Notes under the pieces: model-generated | Database searches by the model: none | What the model was told of the DNA's origin: nothing | The model's input: the letters and a program-made list of their open reading frames with translations, nothing else | Origin: Alkalimonas amylolytica | GTDB lineage: Bacteria > Pseudomonadota > Gammaproteobacteria > Enterobacterales > Alteromonadaceae | Direction: 5' to 3' | Assembly: GCF_900107845.1 (NCBI RefSeq) | Contig: NZ_FNRM01000005.1 | Location: 276,493-340,492, forward strand | DNA: 64,000 bases | Translations under genes and position numbers: made by a program | Part shown: piece after piece, positions 8,377 to 17,155 of the stretch | How positions within the stretch are numbered: the first letter of the stretch is position 1 | Layout: each line of letters opens with the position of its first letter

Positions 8377-8751
8377 ATGAAAAAAACAGCCATTGCCCTT
8401 TGTCTGGCCGCTTTCTCAGCTACTGTCACTCTGGGTGTCGCTCAGGCAAATCCTGCAGCCATGCAGCCACAACAGCAGCAACAGGTTGAAATCACTGAAG
8501 CCAAGCTACTGCAGTTCACCATGGCGATGGATGCCATTGGCGAAATCGGCGCTAAATACGAAGCAGAATTTCAAAGCGCTGAGAGTGCTGAGCAGGCCCA
8601 GCAAATTCAGCAGCAGGCTCAGAATGAAATGGTCGAAGCTGTTGAATCTGCCGGCCTGACCGCGGAGCAATACAACGCCATCGCTCAGCAAGCCCAGCAG
8701 GATGAAGAACTGCGTGAGCGCATCCTCAGCATGTCGCGTGCTGACTCCTAA
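8377..8751 (+). CDS. secreted DUF4168-like protein
   Basis: 124 residues. The ATG at 8377 has AAAGGAG upstream; a longer reading adds nothing. A clear signal peptide (MKKTAIALCLAAFSATVTLG, cleavage near AQA-NP) leads to a helical Gln/Ala/Glu-rich domain with spaced QQAQ repeats, matching small DUF4168 proteins. It is therefore a periplasmic or secreted helical protein of unknown role. Its sigma-54 promoter and divergence from a sigma-54 response regulator suggest it is an effector of that two-component system, for example in envelope stress or as a feedback ligand for the sensor. That link is inference. Confidence 0.8.
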   Translation: MKKTAIALCLAAFSATVTLGVAQANPAAMQPQQQQQVEITEAKLLQFTMAMDAIGEIGAKYEAEFQSAESAEQAQQIQQQAQNEMVEAVESAGLTAEQYNAIAQQAQQDEELRERILSMSRADS

Positions 8752-8807
8752 GTCCTTGTCAGACTAACTTTAGCCATAAACCAGCTTTTCTGGCAAGTCT
8801 GTACTTC

Positions 8808-8835
8808 AAACCCTGTCATTTCGGCAGGGTTTTTT
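8808..8835 (+). terminator. rho-independent terminator after DUF4168 gene
   Basis: AAACCCTG (8808-8815) pairs with CAGGGTTT (8825-8832), loop TCATTTCGG, and is followed by a T-run to about 8835. It terminates the short monocistronic DUF4168 transcript. Confidence 0.85.
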
Positions 8836-8923
8836 ATCAGCCGCTGATCTGGATGGGATTGCTGGTACTTTTGGAACAAAGCCGCTAGGCTAACAGCATG
8901 ATTATGCATTGAATACTGCCTTT

Positions 8924-10231
8924 ATGTTTAGCAAAATCGCCAAACCCTTTGTACATCTGACCGAGCGTTATCTGCCGGATCCTTTTGTGCTGGTGCTGCT
9001 TCTGACGCTGTTGGTGTTTGCTGCCGCCATGCTGTTTCAGCAGCAGACGCCGCTGGCGGTGTTGCGTTATTGGGGCGATGGCTTTTGGGGCTTGCTGAGC
9101 TTTGCCATGCAGATGATGTTGGTATTGGTGACGGGTTTTTTATTGGCGACCACCCCTTTGGTGCAGCGGGCTTTGGATGCTCTGGCCGCCAGGGTGCAAA
9201 CGCCCGGCACAGCGATTGTACTGGTGACGCTGGTGGCACTTGTTGCTAGCTGGCTGAACTGGGGCTTTGGTTTGGTGGTGGGGGCTTTTTTCGCCAAAGC
9301 GCTGGCACGGCGGGTAGCGGTGGATTACCGTTTGCTGCTGGCCAGTGCCTATTCAGGTTTTGTCATCTGGCATGGTGGCCTCGCGGGCTCTGTGCCGCTG
9401 ACCATTGCCACCGAAGGGCATTTTTCCGAGGCACTGATTGGCGTGATCCCAACCAGCCAGACCATTTTTTCCGGTTTTAATCTGACGCTCACTTTGTTGC
9501 TGGTATTGTTGATCCCACTGCTTAACCGGCTGATGCTGCCCAATAAAGACGAAGCGATTTTGGTGGATCCGGCCAAACTGGCTGAGCCGGCCCAAGCAGC
9601 GCCTGTGCCAGAGCGGCCGGCTGAGCGGCTGGAACACAGTCGCTGGCTGGGTTGGCTGTTTGGCGGCCTGGGACTTGGTTATTTGCTGCTGTATTTTAGT
9701 GATGGTGGTGGGCTGAATCTAAACAGCGTCAACTTGTTGTTTTTATTTGCGGCGATTTTACTGCATCAGAGCCCGCGCAATCTGCTAAACAGTTTGCAGC
9801 AGGCGATTAGCGGCAGTGCCGGGATTTTGCTGCAGTTTCCATTTTACGCCGGCATGATGGCGGTGATGGTGCAATCGGGCATGGCGCAAAGTGTGTCGCA
9901 GTGGTTTGTTGGCTTTGCCAGTAGTGAGACCTTGCCACTGTGGAGCTTTTTAAGCGCTGGGCTGGTGAATATTTTCGTGCCCTCCGGTGGTGGGCAGTGG
10001 GCGGTGCAGGCACCGGTAATGTTGCCGGCCGCACTGGAGCTGGGCGCCGATATTGAACGGGTGGCGATGGCGGTGGCCTGGGGCGATGCCTGGACCAATT
10101 TAATTCAGCCGTTTTGGGCCTTGCCGGTGCTGGCGATTGCAGGGTTAAAAGCCAAGGACATTATGGGCTTTTGCCTGTTGCAATTGCTTTTGACCGGGCT
10201 GGTGATCGCCGCGGTGCTGACCTGGTATTAA
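8924..10231 (+). CDS. atoE: short-chain fatty acid transporter, AtoE family
   Basis: About 435 residues of highly hydrophobic protein with roughly ten to twelve transmembrane segments. ERYLPDPFVLVLLLT near the start, NWGFGLVVGAFFA in the middle and FVPSGGGQWAVQAP, GDAWTNLIQPFWALP near the end are hallmarks of the AtoE/TIGR00366 short-chain fatty acid (acetoacetate/butyrate) transporters in the inner membrane. The ATG at 8924 is preferred; a TTG at 8909 in the same frame is possible and neither has a strong ribosome-binding site. No beta-oxidation genes are adjacent, so the physiological substrate is not indicated by context. Confidence 0.88.
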   Translation: MFSKIAKPFVHLTERYLPDPFVLVLLLTLLVFAAAMLFQQQTPLAVLRYWGDGFWGLLSFAMQMMLVLVTGFLLATTPLVQRALDALAARVQTPGTAIVLVTLVALVASWLNWGFGLVVGAFFAKALARRVAVDYRLLLASAYSGFVIWHGGLAGSVPLTIATEGHFSEALIGVIPTSQTIFSGFNLTLTLLLVLLIPLLNRLMLPNKDEAILVDPAKLAEPAQAAPVPERPAERLEHSRWLGWLFGGLGLGYLLLYFSDGGGLNLNSVNLLFLFAAILLHQSPRNLLNSLQQAISGSAGILLQFPFYAGMMAVMVQSGMAQSVSQWFVGFASSETLPLWSFLSAGLVNIFVPSGGGQWAVQAPVMLPAALELGADIERVAMAVAWGDAWTNLIQPFWALPVLAIAGLKAKDIMGFCLLQLLLTGLVIAAVLTWY

Positions 10232-10306
10232 CCGTCTCTGCAGCACGGAAGCGCCAGTTTTGCTATAGTGGCGTCATAACCTTTTTTACGAACCAGGGAG
10301 CTGACT

Positions 10307-10969
10307 ATGCAACATGTCGTGATTACCGGCGGGAACCGCGGTATTGGTTTATCGTTGGTGAAGCAATACTTGGCCAAAGGCTGTAAAGTGACGGTGGTGT
10401 GCCGCACCATGTCGGCCGAGCTGGCCGATCTGGATGTGACGGTGCACAGCGGCATTGATTTTAGCCAGACTGAGCAATTGCAGCAGGTCGCTCAGCAGTT
10501 TTCCAACGACTCGGTCGATATTCTGATCAACAATGCCGGTATTTTCAGCAATGAAACCTTGAATGAACTGGATCTAACCCGCATTCAGGCTCAGTTCCAG
10601 GTAGATGCGCTGGCACCGCTGGTGCTTAGCCACGCCATGCTGCCGGCGCTGAGAAAAGGCAGCAAAATTGCCATGATCACCAGCCGGATGGGGTCGATCA
10701 GCGACAATGGCTCGGGTGCCTATTACGGCTATCGCATGGCCAAAGCTGCGCTCAATGCTGCCAGCGTGTCGCTAAGCCTGGATTTGGCCAGTCAGCACAT
10801 TTATGTCGGTATTTACCATCCGGGTTTTGTCAAAACCCAGATGGTCGGCTTTGCCGGCGATATCAGTCCGGATGAAGCGGCCCGCCGTCTGGTGGAGCGC
10901 ATTAGCGAACTTTCGGCGGATAATAGCGGCCAGTTCTTCCACAGCAATGGCGATGCCTTGCCCTGGTAA
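10307..10969 (+). CDS. short-chain dehydrogenase/reductase
   Basis: 220 residues of a classical SDR fold: the NAD(P)-binding GGNRGIG at residues 8-14, structural NNAG at about 77-80, a catalytic Ser upstream of the active-site YGYRMAK, and HPGFVKTQM after it. Its size and the SRMGSISDN region resemble the small CsgA/C-factor-like SDRs rather than long fatty-acid SDRs. Substrate unknown. GGGAG lies about 8 bases before the ATG, and a TATAGT -10 element is visible around 10264. The PanE-like gene follows on the same strand and may be co-transcribed. Confidence 0.9.
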   Translation: MQHVVITGGNRGIGLSLVKQYLAKGCKVTVVCRTMSAELADLDVTVHSGIDFSQTEQLQQVAQQFSNDSVDILINNAGIFSNETLNELDLTRIQAQFQVDALAPLVLSHAMLPALRKGSKIAMITSRMGSISDNGSGAYYGYRMAKAALNAASVSLSLDLASQHIYVGIYHPGFVKTQMVGFAGDISPDEAARRLVERISELSADNSGQFFHSNGDALPW

Positions 10970-10999
10970 CTGACTGGGGTGACAACTAAGGACGTTCAG

Positions 11000-11983
11000 A
11001 TGAGGATGGCAATCATCGGTGCCGGTGCCATTGGTGGCTGGCTGACCGCTTTGCTGGGGCAGCATTTGGCTGAACAGGTGCAGTTGTCGGTACTGGCGCG
11101 AGGCGATACGCTGCAGGCCATCAAGCAGCATGGCCTGCAATTGACCCAGGCCGGTCAGGTGCATCGGGTGCGTGTCCGGGCCAGCGAGAGTCCCGCGGAG
11201 CTTGGCGAGCAGGACCTGGTGATCCTGGCAGTGAAAGCCCAGTCATTGCCTGATGTCGCTCCGGCCGTGGCTGAGTTGATAGGCCAGCATGGCAAGGTGC
11301 TGGTAGCGATGAATGGGGTGCCCTGGTGGTTTTTTCATGGCGCCGGGGCCGTACTTGCCGCACCACTGCAGACGGTGGATCCAAGTGGCCGCATTAGCCA
11401 GCTTATCCCGGCTGAGCGGGTGATCGGTTCGGTGATCCATGCCAGTTGTCGCACGACAGCACCTGCTCAGATTGAGCATGTGATGGGGCAGAGCCTGATT
11501 TTGGGGTTGCCGGATGGCCAAATCACGCCACAGCTGCAACAGCTTGCGGCTTTGCTTGAGCAAGCGGGTTTAAAGATCAGTCTGTCAGAACAGATTCAGC
11601 GCGATATTTGGTACAAGCTATGGGGCAATATGACCATGAACCCCATTTCGGCGTTAACCGCTGCCAGTTGCGATCAAATCCTCGATGATGTGCTGGTGCG
11701 GGATTTTTCTGCCCGGGTGATGGAAGAAGCGCGGTTGATTGGGGCGGCGATTGACTGCCAGATTGAGCAAAGCACTGAGGATCGCTTTGCCGTGACCGCC
11801 AAGCTCGGAGCTTTTAAAACCTCGATGTTGCAAGATGCGGAAGCCGGTCGAAGCCTGGAGCTGGATGCTCTGGTTGGCTCGGTGCGGGAAATCGGCCAGC
11901 GGCTTGGTATTGCCACCCCCTGGACCGATGCACTCTATGGCCTGACCCGGCTGATGGCCAGCAATCGCGGATTGCTGGCCTAG
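11000..11983 (+). CDS. 2-dehydropantoate 2-reductase-like (PanE/ApbA family)
   Basis: 327 residues. The N-terminal Rossmann motif GAGAIGGW, AVKAQSLPD at about residue 76, the catalytic Lys region DIWYKLWGNMTMNPISAL, and C-terminal KTSMLQDAEAGRSLELDAL are all typical of ketopantoate reductases, which make D-pantoate with NADPH for coenzyme A synthesis. The ATG at 11000 has AAGGA 7 bases upstream; GTG at 10979 is less likely. Genomes often carry paralogues acting on other 2-oxoacids, so the symbol panE is not assigned with certainty. Confidence 0.88.
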   Translation: MRMAIIGAGAIGGWLTALLGQHLAEQVQLSVLARGDTLQAIKQHGLQLTQAGQVHRVRVRASESPAELGEQDLVILAVKAQSLPDVAPAVAELIGQHGKVLVAMNGVPWWFFHGAGAVLAAPLQTVDPSGRISQLIPAERVIGSVIHASCRTTAPAQIEHVMGQSLILGLPDGQITPQLQQLAALLEQAGLKISLSEQIQRDIWYKLWGNMTMNPISALTAASCDQILDDVLVRDFSARVMEEARLIGAAIDCQIEQSTEDRFAVTAKLGAFKTSMLQDAEAGRSLELDALVGSVREIGQRLGIATPWTDALYGLTRLMASNRGLLA

Positions 11984-11987
11984 TTCT

Positions 11988-12470
11988 TTAGTGTTTGCTA
12001 TCCAGTAACTGTTGCAACGACTGCAGCTGTTCACGGTTTAGCTCGGTCTGTTCCAGCATACGGCGGATCACCTCAAACTTGTGTTCAGCGACTCTCTGTC
12101 GAATATCAAGGATGTGCTCAGCCATCAGCTCATCATCCCCGCTTCGTATAATCAATTGTTTGATACCATCTTTATCCTGCCAATGCACTCTGGGCATGGG
12201 CGGGATGGGCGGGATGGGCGGAAAGTCCTGGCGGCTAAGCAACCGTTTTAGCTTCTCCTGCCGTTCTGGCTCCAGGCTGTCCAGCAGCTGCCGCCACTCT
12301 GCGCTGTCTTGCCAGTCACGACCGGAAAACTGCCATTCCTGCCGTTCACCATCCTGCATCAGAATGATCCGGGTCGATTGCGCGTTGTTGGTTTGTGCTT
12401 TGGCCTCGGCGGATTGCACGCTGCAGCCAGTGAGTGCCAGCGCTACCGCTGTGTAAAAGATTGCTTTCAT
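11988..12470 (-). CDS. small lipoprotein with PPI repeat, divergent from a two-component system
   Basis: 160 residues starting MKAIFYTAVALALTGC, a lipoprotein signal with lipobox LTGC. AGGAG lies upstream of the ATG at 12470; a longer reading to 12545 is unlikely. The body is charged and helical (EPERQEKLKRLLSRQ and ELNREQLQSLQQLL), with a central PPIPPIPPMP stretch encoded by a 9-base tandem repeat near 12196-12225. It is not a family I recognise. The kinase encoded divergently at 12783 also has a proline-rich PLPPTPPDP segment next to long helices in its periplasmic part, so this lipoprotein may be its partner or target; that is inference. Confidence 0.72.
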   Translation of the reverse strand: MKAIFYTAVALALTGCSVQSAEAKAQTNNAQSTRIILMQDGERQEWQFSGRDWQDSAEWRQLLDSLEPERQEKLKRLLSRQDFPPIPPIPPMPRVHWQDKDGIKQLIIRSGDDELMAEHILDIRQRVAEHKFEVIRRMLEQTELNREQLQSLQQLLDSKH

Positions 12471-12703
12471 CGATTGTCTCCTGTGGTATGGGTTCACAGC
12501 AGTCAATGAAAAAGCCATGCCAGAATTAAAGTTATTTATTTTCAATAATTTGGGTGGTCGCTGTACCGTTTGTTACGGATATCATCCTCATGACTTCCGG
12601 ATTTGCGGATAGTACGGTGATTTTTAGTATTCAGCCCGGCAAAAGCTGTCACTGAGAGTGCAAAGGAACTTGTTTTGTATCAGGAATCGCCTTGAAGATA
12701 GAG

Positions 12704-12720
12704 TTGGCATATAGTTTGTA
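12704..12720 (+). promoter_or_regulatory. imperfect sigma-54-like element upstream of second two-component operon
   Basis: TTGGCATA-TAGT-TTGTA resembles a sigma-54 promoter with one change in the nearly invariant -12 GC (GG-N10-GT). It sits 62 bases before the kinase start and could allow autoactivation by the encoded sigma-54 regulator. The rest of the 312-base divergent gap (12471-12782) shows no other clear signal. Confidence 0.35.
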
Positions 12721-12782
12721 AGCCTATGGTGCTTGCGCAGTAGTCGCTGGCGAATGTCGGGCAGCCTGATTGTGGAGTGCAG

Positions 12783-14204
12783 ATGTCGATACGTTGGATT
12801 TTATCATTAGGAATTATCGGGCTCTTGCTGGTGATGGCCATCAGTCAGATTTTGCTGATCCACAGTTTCAGGGAGCGGATTGAGCAGCAAATCAGCAGCA
12901 GCAGCTCGGAGTTAACCCAGGTGGTACTGGATGAAGCCAGGCGGCAGTTGATTGAGATCCCCTTGCCACCAACCCCGCCAGATCCGCTGGAGATCCTGCG
13001 GGATCTTAAGGTACCGCCACCGGAAACACTGGGTAACCGCGAAGAGCGGGAAGCCTGGCGCCGCGAGCTACAACAGCAGTTAGAACAAAACCGCGAGGAG
13101 CGGCAAGCCAGGCAACAAGAGTTCCAGGCTAACCAGCAGGAGTGGCAAGCCTGGCAGCAGCAGGTACAGCAACAGGTGCAGCAGCAAATGCAGCAAAACC
13201 TGCGTATTGTGATCCAGCGGCAGTGGAGTCCGGAGGCGATTCGGGCCCAGGTGGAACAGGCGCAGCAACAAATGCAGCTGCAATCGGCCGCGCCGCTGTT
13301 TCGCGAGTTCACCACTTATACGGTGATGTTGATTGCACTGAGTACCGGCGTTGCCATGTTGATCTCCTTATGGTTAGGTCATCGTTTAATTCAGCCATTA
13401 CAGAGCTTGGTTGCGGGTTTTCGCACCTTGCAGCAGGGGCAGTTGGGGCAGCAGATTGAGGTGCAGGGCTTACGTGAGTACCGCTATGTCAGTGCTCAGT
13501 TTAACCAAATGAGTATCCGGTTGGCTGAGTTGGCAGAGATGGCTGAACAGGCACAGCAACAGCAGCATTTGGTGGAGATTGGTGAAATGAGCCGGGGCCT
13601 GGTGCATGCGCTGCGCAACCCGTTGCATACCCTGACCTTATTGATGGAGCAACTGGGGGATGCACCCGATGAAGACCAGCGCAGGCAGCTGTTGCAGCAG
13701 GCTGAGCAAAAGATCCTGCACATCAACCGCAGTCTGACCGCTGTGTTAACACTAAGCTGTGCCGAAGTAGACCGGCAACAGCAGGTTTCTGTCAGTGCTA
13801 TTTTGCAGGATTTGCAGCTCGAGTTTTCTGCCAGCCCGGTGCGGATCGAATTGGATGCTCCCACCGATCTGGTGCTGGCCGGAGCTGAGCAAGAGCTACG
13901 CGCTATTATCCATACCTTGCTGAGCAATGCGGTGGAAGCAAGTCCGGTCAATGGCAGGATCCGTATCCGGCTGGATGCGCAGTGTGCTGAGCTTTGCATC
14001 ACCGATCAAGGCAGCGGTCTGGAGCCGGCTATTGCCGAGCAGTTGTTTCAGCCGCACGTCAGCAGCAAACCGGCAGGCGCCGGTATGGGGCTCTACATTG
14101 CCCAACGTCTGATGCAGCGCTACTATCAGGGGCGAATTGTACTTGAGAATAGTGAACCTGGCGGCTGCCGGGCCTGCTTATTTTTTGTGGAGTCAAAACG
14201 ATGA
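12783..14204 (+). CDS. sensor histidine kinase with coiled, Gln-rich periplasmic domain
   Basis: 473 residues. Transmembrane segment at about 7-26; a periplasmic region (27-175) starting with a Ser-rich helix, then PLPPTPPDP and a long Gln/Glu/Arg coiled coil; second transmembrane segment about 178-198; HAMP; H-box RGLVHALRNPLHTL with H275; and a compact GHKL domain (TDQGSGL, GAGMGLYIA). The ATG at 12783 is preceded by GTGGAG. It overlaps the regulator gene by ATGA. The low-complexity sensor looks suited to mechanical or envelope sensing rather than small-ligand binding, but that is conjecture. Confidence 0.9.
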   Translation: MSIRWILSLGIIGLLLVMAISQILLIHSFRERIEQQISSSSSELTQVVLDEARRQLIEIPLPPTPPDPLEILRDLKVPPPETLGNREEREAWRRELQQQLEQNREERQARQQEFQANQQEWQAWQQQVQQQVQQQMQQNLRIVIQRQWSPEAIRAQVEQAQQQMQLQSAAPLFREFTTYTVMLIALSTGVAMLISLWLGHRLIQPLQSLVAGFRTLQQGQLGQQIEVQGLREYRYVSAQFNQMSIRLAELAEMAEQAQQQQHLVEIGEMSRGLVHALRNPLHTLTLLMEQLGDAPDEDQRRQLLQQAEQKILHINRSLTAVLTLSCAEVDRQQQVSVSAILQDLQLEFSASPVRIELDAPTDLVLAGAEQELRAIIHTLLSNAVEASPVNGRIRIRLDAQCAELCITDQGSGLEPAIAEQLFQPHVSSKPAGAGMGLYIAQRLMQRYYQGRIVLENSEPGGCRACLFFVESKR

Positions 14205-15556
14205 AAGCCACCTTGTTGCTGGTCGAGGACGATCCACAGCAGCGTGAGTTGCTGATCCAAATTCTTAGCGCTGAGCCGTATCAGATCCTGGCTGCCGATT
14301 CGGTTGAAAGCGCCATTCTTTTACTGAAAGAGCATCCGGCCATCCAGTTGGTGTTCAGTGACTGGAAATTGGGTGCCCGCACGGCCATGCTGTTGTTGCA
14401 ATACGTCCGTCAGCACCGGCCGGAGCTTGGCTTTGTCGTGGCCACCGCTTATGGTTCCATCAGTCATGCGGTGGAGGCGGTTCAGGCTGGCGCGGACGAT
14501 TACCTCAGCAAGCCTTTCAAGCGCCAAGAGCTGCTGCTGGCGATTGAGAAAGCACTACGGGCGTCGGCGCTTCGGCTGCAAAATCGCCAACTGACGGCCA
14601 GTTTGTCGGAGCAACAACAACTGGTGGATCTGGTGGGGAAGGCACCTTGCATGCAGCAGCTGTTTGAGCGCATCAGCCGGATTTCACCAACCCAGGCCAC
14701 GGTGCTGATTACCGGCGAAAGCGGCACCGGCAAAGAGCTGGCTGCCCGGGCACTGCACCAATTGTCGCCGCGTCAGCAAGGCCCTTTTATGGCGCTAAAT
14801 TGCGGGGCTATTCCGGAGCATTTGGCTGAAGCTGAGCTGTTTGGCGCCGAGAAAGGGGCATACACCGGCGCCAGTCAGAGCAAAGCAGGTAAGTTTGAAG
14901 CCGCCCAGGGCGGCACCATTTTCCTGGATGAAATTGCCGAGTTGCCCCTTACTCTGCAGGCCAAACTATTGCGTTTGCTGCAAGAGGGCACAGTAACCCG
15001 GTTGGGCAGTCATCAGGAAATTGCGCTGGATATCCGGGTGGTGGCTGCGACGCATCAAAACTTAGTCAAAGCTGTGGAAGCAGGGCGCTTTCGGGAAGAC
15101 TTGTATTACCGACTGAATGTGGTACCGATCAGAATGCCAGCGCTTAGGGAGCGGGCCGAAGACATTCCGCAACTTATTCAGCACTTTTTACGCTTGCATC
15201 AACAGCGGTACCAGCTGCAGGTGCCTGAACTCAGTAAGGGAGTACTACGGCAGCTTATGGATTACCACTGGCCTGGTAATGTGCGCGAACTGAGCAACCG
15301 GCTGGAGCGCTTTGTCCTGTTAAGCGACGAACAGGAGCTGGTTCAGGACCTGCGTAGCAAAGCCAGTACCGTCGGGCCGGATGCCGGAGTGTTTCGGCTG
15401 CCCGAGCAAGGCATGGCGTTTGAAGCCCTGGAGCAACAATGCCTGCAGCAGGCACTGGCGCTGGCCGAAGGCAACAAAACCAAGGCTGCCAAGTTGCTGG
15501 ACATGCCCTACAAAGCATTTTTGTATCGGCTGGAAAAGTTTAACCTGACTCCTTAA
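14201..15556 (+). CDS. sigma-54-dependent response regulator
   Basis: 451 residues: receiver with D54 in VFSDWKLG and K in LSKPFK; AAA+ domain with Walker A GESGTGKE, the sigma-54 contact loop in the Tyr form GAYTGA, and Walker B GTIFLDE; C-terminal Fis-like helix-turn-helix [27 protein letters not shown] is a known functional variant of GAFTGA. It is coupled to the upstream kinase by a 4-base overlap. Targets are unknown; the weak -24/-12-like element upstream of its own operon and the divergent lipoprotein gene are the nearest candidates. A second NtrC-type pair lies 6 kb upstream and is not closely similar in its sensor. Confidence 0.92.
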   Translation: MKATLLLVEDDPQQRELLIQILSAEPYQILAADSVESAILLLKEHPAIQLVFSDWKLGARTAMLLLQYVRQHRPELGFVVATAYGSISHAVEAVQAGADDYLSKPFKRQELLLAIEKALRASALRLQNRQLTASLSEQQQLVDLVGKAPCMQQLFERISRISPTQATVLITGESGTGKELAARALHQLSPRQQGPFMALNCGAIPEHLAEAELFGAEKGAYTGASQSKAGKFEAAQGGTIFLDEIAELPLTLQAKLLRLLQEGTVTRLGSHQEIALDIRVVAATHQNLVKAVEAGRFREDLYYRLNVVPIRMPALRERAEDIPQLIQHFLRLHQQRYQLQVPELSKGVLRQLMDYHWPGNVRELSNRLERFVLLSDEQELVQDLRSKASTVGPDAGVFRLPEQGMAFEALEQQCLQQALALAEGNKTKAAKLLDMPYKAFLYRLEKFNLTP

Positions 15557-15681
15557 GTTGTTTGCCCGAGGCAACAGAAAAATTCAGGTTGTCTGTTTTT
15601 TGACCAACTTGCGCTATACTGAAAACGGCGCCGTTACCGCCAGGCGGTATGCCATTGTGCAACGCATAGGGAGGCATCGCC

Positions 15682-17013
15682 ATGACATATAAACGTATTA
15701 TTCTGTGCTGTGACGGCACCTGGAATGAACCTCAGAACAACCCAACCAACATTGTAAAAATTGCCCGGGCTATCCAGCCGATGGCGGAGGATGGGCACCA
15801 TCAGGTGGTATTTTATGATCAGGGTGTCGGTACACTGGGGCGGGTCGACCGCTTCTTTGGTGGTGCTTTTGGGATGGGGATGGAGCGCAATGTGCTGAGG
15901 GCATACCGCTTTTTGGTCCATAACTACCAGCATGGCGATGAAATATATTGTTTTGGTTTTAGTCGGGGTGCCTACACCGCAAGAGCAGTGGTTGGTATGG
16001 TGCATGCACTGGGGCTGGTATCGAAACAGCAACTGCATGAGCTAGGGGATGCTTATCGTTACTATCGTTCTACGCCCGAGCAGCGTGCTAAACAATGGCT
16101 GAACAACCCCTATCAGCATAACTACCGGCCAGCCATTCGTATGGTCGGGGTCTTTGATACCGTGGGTGCGCTGGGGGTGCCGGTGCTTGCTTTTAACCAT
16201 CTGGGCCGATCCCGGATTGGCTTTTTTGATACCCACTTAAGTCCCCTGGTCAAACATGGCTACCACGCGCTGGCGCTTGATGAAAAACGGGAGCCTTTTG
16301 CGCCGGATTTGTGGACTGGGGAAATACAGCCCGATCAAGAGGTTGAGCAATGTTGGTTTGCCGGTGTTCACTCCGATATTGGTGGTGGTTACCCACGCAC
16401 CGGTTTGTCGGATACCTGTCTGGAGTGGATGCTGGAAAAAGCCAGGATGCTTGGATTGAGTTTTGATGAGTTTTACCTGGAGCAACAACTTCGCACCGCC
16501 CCGATGCAACGCGAGCACAACTCTTATACCTTGCCCTATCGTTTACTGGCTTTCCTCAATAACGGGGCCTATATACGCCGTATTTATGGCCGAAGTGATG
16601 AAACCGCTATGGGCATTCGGGTCCATAGCAGTGTCTATCAACGTATTGAGTCGGGCTATTATCAGCCACAGAATCCGGATTTACCTGCCACCCTGGCAGA
16701 TTATTTGGCTAGCCTGCCAGCTGGTGTGCAGGATCCTGCGGCGAAGGTGGTGGCGAAAGATGGGCGTGAACGCCGGCAATATCCCCGTGTGACGGCTAAA
16801 ACCGATGCTGACTCAGCCCGCTTGTATTTGTCTACCGAGGCGTTTGAGTGTCAGGTGCTGGATTACAGCGAGCAAGGCGGCGTGCGGTTGCGTTGCAGCA
16901 AAGCCATGCAGCCAGGCACGCGATTGCAGCTGGCTTTTGAGAAAACCGGGCTACGTCAGGCAGTGTGTGTGTGGCAACGGGGAGATGAATCCGGACTAAG
17001 CTTTGCGGCTTGA
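15682..17013 (+). CDS. DUF2235 (Tle1-like) hydrolase fused to a C-terminal PilZ domain
   Basis: 443 residues. The N-terminal ~330 residues are a DUF2235 alpha/beta hydrolase: CDGTWN at 10-15, nucleophile elbow GFSRG with S94, and the catalytic-acid region GVHSDIGGGY with D232. DUF2235 includes type VI phospholipase effectors of the Tle1 group and uncharacterised cytoplasmic enzymes. Residues about 362-443 carry the two halves of a PilZ c-di-GMP-binding motif, RRQYPR (364-369) and DYSEQGG (394-400), followed by a short beta-rich end. No signal peptide, and no VgrG, PAAR or immunity gene is nearby, arguing against a secreted effector. The inferred role is a c-di-GMP-controlled lipase or esterase. 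Ribosome-binding site GGGAGG precedes the ATG. Confidence 0.85.
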   Translation: MTYKRIILCCDGTWNEPQNNPTNIVKIARAIQPMAEDGHHQVVFYDQGVGTLGRVDRFFGGAFGMGMERNVLRAYRFLVHNYQHGDEIYCFGFSRGAYTARAVVGMVHALGLVSKQQLHELGDAYRYYRSTPEQRAKQWLNNPYQHNYRPAIRMVGVFDTVGALGVPVLAFNHLGRSRIGFFDTHLSPLVKHGYHALALDEKREPFAPDLWTGEIQPDQEVEQCWFAGVHSDIGGGYPRTGLSDTCLEWMLEKARMLGLSFDEFYLEQQLRTAPMQREHNSYTLPYRLLAFLNNGAYIRRIYGRSDETAMGIRVHSSVYQRIESGYYQPQNPDLPATLADYLASLPAGVQDPAAKVVAKDGRERRQYPRVTAKTDADSARLYLSTEAFECQVLDYSEQGGVRLRCSKAMQPGTRLQLAFEKTGLRQAVCVWQRGDESGLSFAA

Positions 17014-17095
17014 ACCCATGCGTTTTGCGAAGGACACAAGCTAAAAAACGGAACTGGCGTTTTGCTGGTTGAGCGTCTAGGCTTAGTGGTTGAAC

Positions 17096-17131
17096 CCAAA
17101 GCCGGAGCGGGAAGTCCCGGCTAGTTTTTTT
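17096..17131 (+). terminator. rho-independent terminator after DUF2235-PilZ gene
   Basis: AGCCGG (17100-17105) pairs with CCGGCT (17117-17122), and an inner GGGA/TCCC can also pair. A run of seven T follows at 17125-17131. It separates the hydrolase gene from the DUF3617 gene. Confidence 0.7.
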
Positions 17132-17155
17132 ACGCAAACAACAAGGATGCTTGCT

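Noticed and set aside
12196..12225. Tandem GGGATGGGC repeats
   Set aside because: They are in-frame codons for the Pro-Pro-Ile repeat of the lipoprotein rather than a separate DNA element.
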